The position numbers and the translations under genes are program-made. A stretch of DNA of 55,374 bases from Candidatus Cloacimonadota bacterium (GTDB taxonomy: Bacteria > Cloacimonadota > Cloacimonadia > Cloacimonadales > WRIO01), in assembly GCA_020532185.1 (NCBI GenBank), contig JAJBBH010000007.1, forward strand, positions 1-55,374. The letters run 5' to 3'. Each line of letters starts with the position of its first letter. Within the stretch, counting starts at the first letter, position 1. The notes beneath the pieces were generated by a model. It had not been told where the DNA came from. It did no database searches and was given only the letters and a program-made list of their open reading frames with translations. This document shows, one piece after another, positions 53,934 through 55,374 of this stretch.

Positions 53934-55374
53934 TCAATTAAAGCTATTTTCCAAACTTGGCTGTTCAATAAACTCAACCATTTCTTCTGTCTCAAGGTAT
54001 TTTTTAAAGATAATCTCTTTATTGTTTTCAAAAGTATTGAGGGTTTCTTCTATTTTTTTAATTGCAGCATACATTTTTGCAAAGTTTTGCTCATATATAT
54101 AATAAATATTTTGTTTATGAAAAGACTTCTCAATGCACTTCAAGTTGTTTTTAATTTCTATTATAGGCTCTTCAACTTGTTCTTTTGCTTCAATTCCTCG
54201 TTTCAATGCAATTTTTTGCTTCTCAAGATTTATCTTCTTCTGTACATTATCCTTTATGATGTCTAAATCAAAGTTTATTTTCAAGTCTTCTATTGACTGC
54301 TGCGATTCTTGCTGATTGAACTTTTCTCGATATTCTTTTTTCTGTTTTGCATATTTTAAGGCTGACTCAAAATCTTCTTGATTTATACTGATTGTTTCAA
54401 ACATGCCATATGCTTTTTCAAGATTATTATAATCAAGTTCATCAAAATTTCTTATTACTCGTTCGATAATAGAGCGTGCGATATCGAACTCTTTTGTGAG
54501 TACAAAATAGTTAGCATAGTCTAAATGACTCTTAACAATGGTTTTGCTAAGTTTGTATTCTTTTCGAATATGCAATGCTTTATACAGAAGTGTCTTAGCT
54601 TCTTCAAATCTCTGCATATCAAGATAAAGATTACCCAATTCAGCATAAGATGCTGCAAGATTATTCAGATTTGGCTCTGTCCCTTTTAAATTAAGTGCTT
54701 TAAGATAATACTCTTCAGCTTTTTTCAAGCCACCATGTTTCTTGTAAACATTCCCAACATTATGTAATACATCAGCAAGCAGATCGAAGTTTGATTGTTT
54801 TGTTGCTAATTCAATAGCTTCATTGTAAGATTGAAGGGCTAACTCATACTGCTCGAGGTAATAATAGTTTATACCAAGCGAGTTTTGCAACACTGCATAG
54901 GCATACATATCATTCTCTTCGATAGCTATAGCTTTGCATAACAGCTCATATTCAATACTTTTGCAATAGTTTTTAAACTTGCCTTCTATGACTCCAAGCC
55001 AGGAATATGCAACCATTAGATTAGAGTTATCCTCTTTGATAAAACCTTTTTCAATCAAAGCTGTCAAAATCTTATATGCTTCAAAGATATTATCCATTCT
55101 AACAAGCAATATTGCATAGTTAAGCTCAACCAGCAGGCTTTCTTTTTCCTTGCCTATTTCCTTGAGTATAGTCAGGCTTTGTTCGTAATATGATTTTGCA
55201 GCTATGTTCTCAAATCTATTACGATGAATATTGGCAAATGTCATAAACATAAATGCTTTAAGATTAATATCTTTGATTAACTTTTCTATTTCAATGCATT
55301 TTTCTTTTACTTTTTTAAACTCATAATCATCACATAATGGCAATAACAAAAGATTTAATTTTAAATGCCACTCA
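53934..55374 (-). CDS. TPR-repeat protein with C-terminal coiled coil (5' end outside window)
   Basis: The minus-strand frame is open through the window edge (codons upstream of the first TTG include Trp-His-Leu-Lys), so the gene is truncated; about 479 residues are seen. It has at least six tetratricopeptide units (AAKSYYEQSLTILKEIG, ALQSYNEAIELATKQ, VLHNVGNVYKKHGGLKKAEEYYLKALNLKG, YAELGNLYLDMQRFEEAKTLLYKALHIRK). The last ~150 residues are a Lys/Glu-rich coiled coil. Such TPR-plus-coiled-coil proteins often carry a kinase or cyclase domain; none is present in the visible part. A scaffold role is the safest call. Convergent with the glycosyltransferase cluster. Confidence 0.85.
   Translation of the reverse strand, partial: EWHLKLNLLLLPLCDDYEFKKVKEKCIEIEKLIKDINLKAFMFMTFANIHRNRFENIAAKSYYEQSLTILKEIGKEKESLLVELNYAILLVRMDNIFEAYKILTALIEKGFIKEDNSNLMVAYSWLGVIEGKFKNYCKSIEYELLCKAIAIEENDMYAYAVLQNSLGINYYYLEQYELALQSYNEAIELATKQSNFDLLADVLHNVGNVYKKHGGLKKAEEYYLKALNLKGTEPNLNNLAASYAELGNLYLDMQRFEEAKTLLYKALHIRKEYKLSKTIVKSHLDYANYFVLTKEFDIARSIIERVIRNFDELDYNNLEKAYGMFETISINQEDFESALKYAKQKKEYREKFNQQESQQSIEDLKINFDLDIIKDNVQKKINLEKQKIALKRGIEAKEQVEEPIIEIKNNLKCIEKSFHKQNIYYIYEQNFAKMYAAIKKIEETLNTFENNKEIIFKKYLETEEMVEFIEQPSLENSFN

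Overview
The window is chromosomal DNA from an A+T-rich, Gram-negative, probably strictly anaerobic bacterium. A PilQ-type secretin and a lipobox lipoprotein argue for an outer membrane. A ferredoxin-dependent 2-oxoacid oxidoreductase (Kor) with methylmalonyl-CoA epimerase argues for anaerobic 2-oxoacid and propionate-type metabolism. Genes start from good Shine-Dalgarno sequences (GGAGG-like), sometimes with TTG starts, and promoters look like TTGACA/TATAAT. The gene set is compatible with the FCB-side lineage Cloacimonadota. That placement is an inference from gene content and style, not something shown by a marker gene here.

Layout. 1-7352: 3' part of uvrB, then polA, an alkaline-phosphatase-superfamily phosphodiesterase and a DEAD-box RNA helicase. 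7466-9301: a membrane dCache/PAS sensor with no recognisable output domain. 9552-18345: a tightly packed, probably single operon of rho, a U32 peptidase-family protein, bacteriohemerythrin, a SPOR-domain envelope protein, mutS, an mtnA-type isomerase and a DUF362 iron-sulfur protein. 18475-20109: groEL alone behind a CIRCE-like operator. 20650-24530: a heterodimeric ABC exporter with one degenerate ATP site. 24735-26942: purL. 27067-27581: a long intergenic stretch with phased 11-bp C-rich and G-rich arrays. 27582-31618: psuG, then korD-korA-korB-korC. 31703-33783: methylmalonyl-CoA epimerase and an EttA-like ABC-F protein. 33844-34131: an unrecognised small gene on the minus strand.

34693-49120 is a type IV pilus locus: pilA, pilT, two minor prepilins, a very large prepilin-like protein lacking Glu5, pilM, pilN, pilO, pilP, pilQ, an Ig-like-repeat lipoprotein, pilB and pilC. 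It is preceded by a 560-bp leader containing a sigma-54-like -24/-12 element and a distant palindrome. No prepilin peptidase (pilD) is present in the window. A tRNA-Gly(CCC) follows. Then comes a three-gene cluster of a CgeB-like glycosyltransferase, a GT9 heptosyltransferase-like protein and a small protein with a possible beta-grasp start. The window ends in a minus-strand TPR protein truncated by the window edge.

How it fits together: the first half is DNA repair, RNA remodelling and transcription termination. The centre holds protein folding, purine synthesis and central anaerobic carbon metabolism. The last third is a cell-surface machine whose unusual parts are the Glu5-less giant pilin-like protein and the Ig-like lipoprotein; the glycosyltransferase cluster may decorate a surface protein. 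These, the unexplained 11-bp phased arrays and the output-less sensor are the items most worth following up.
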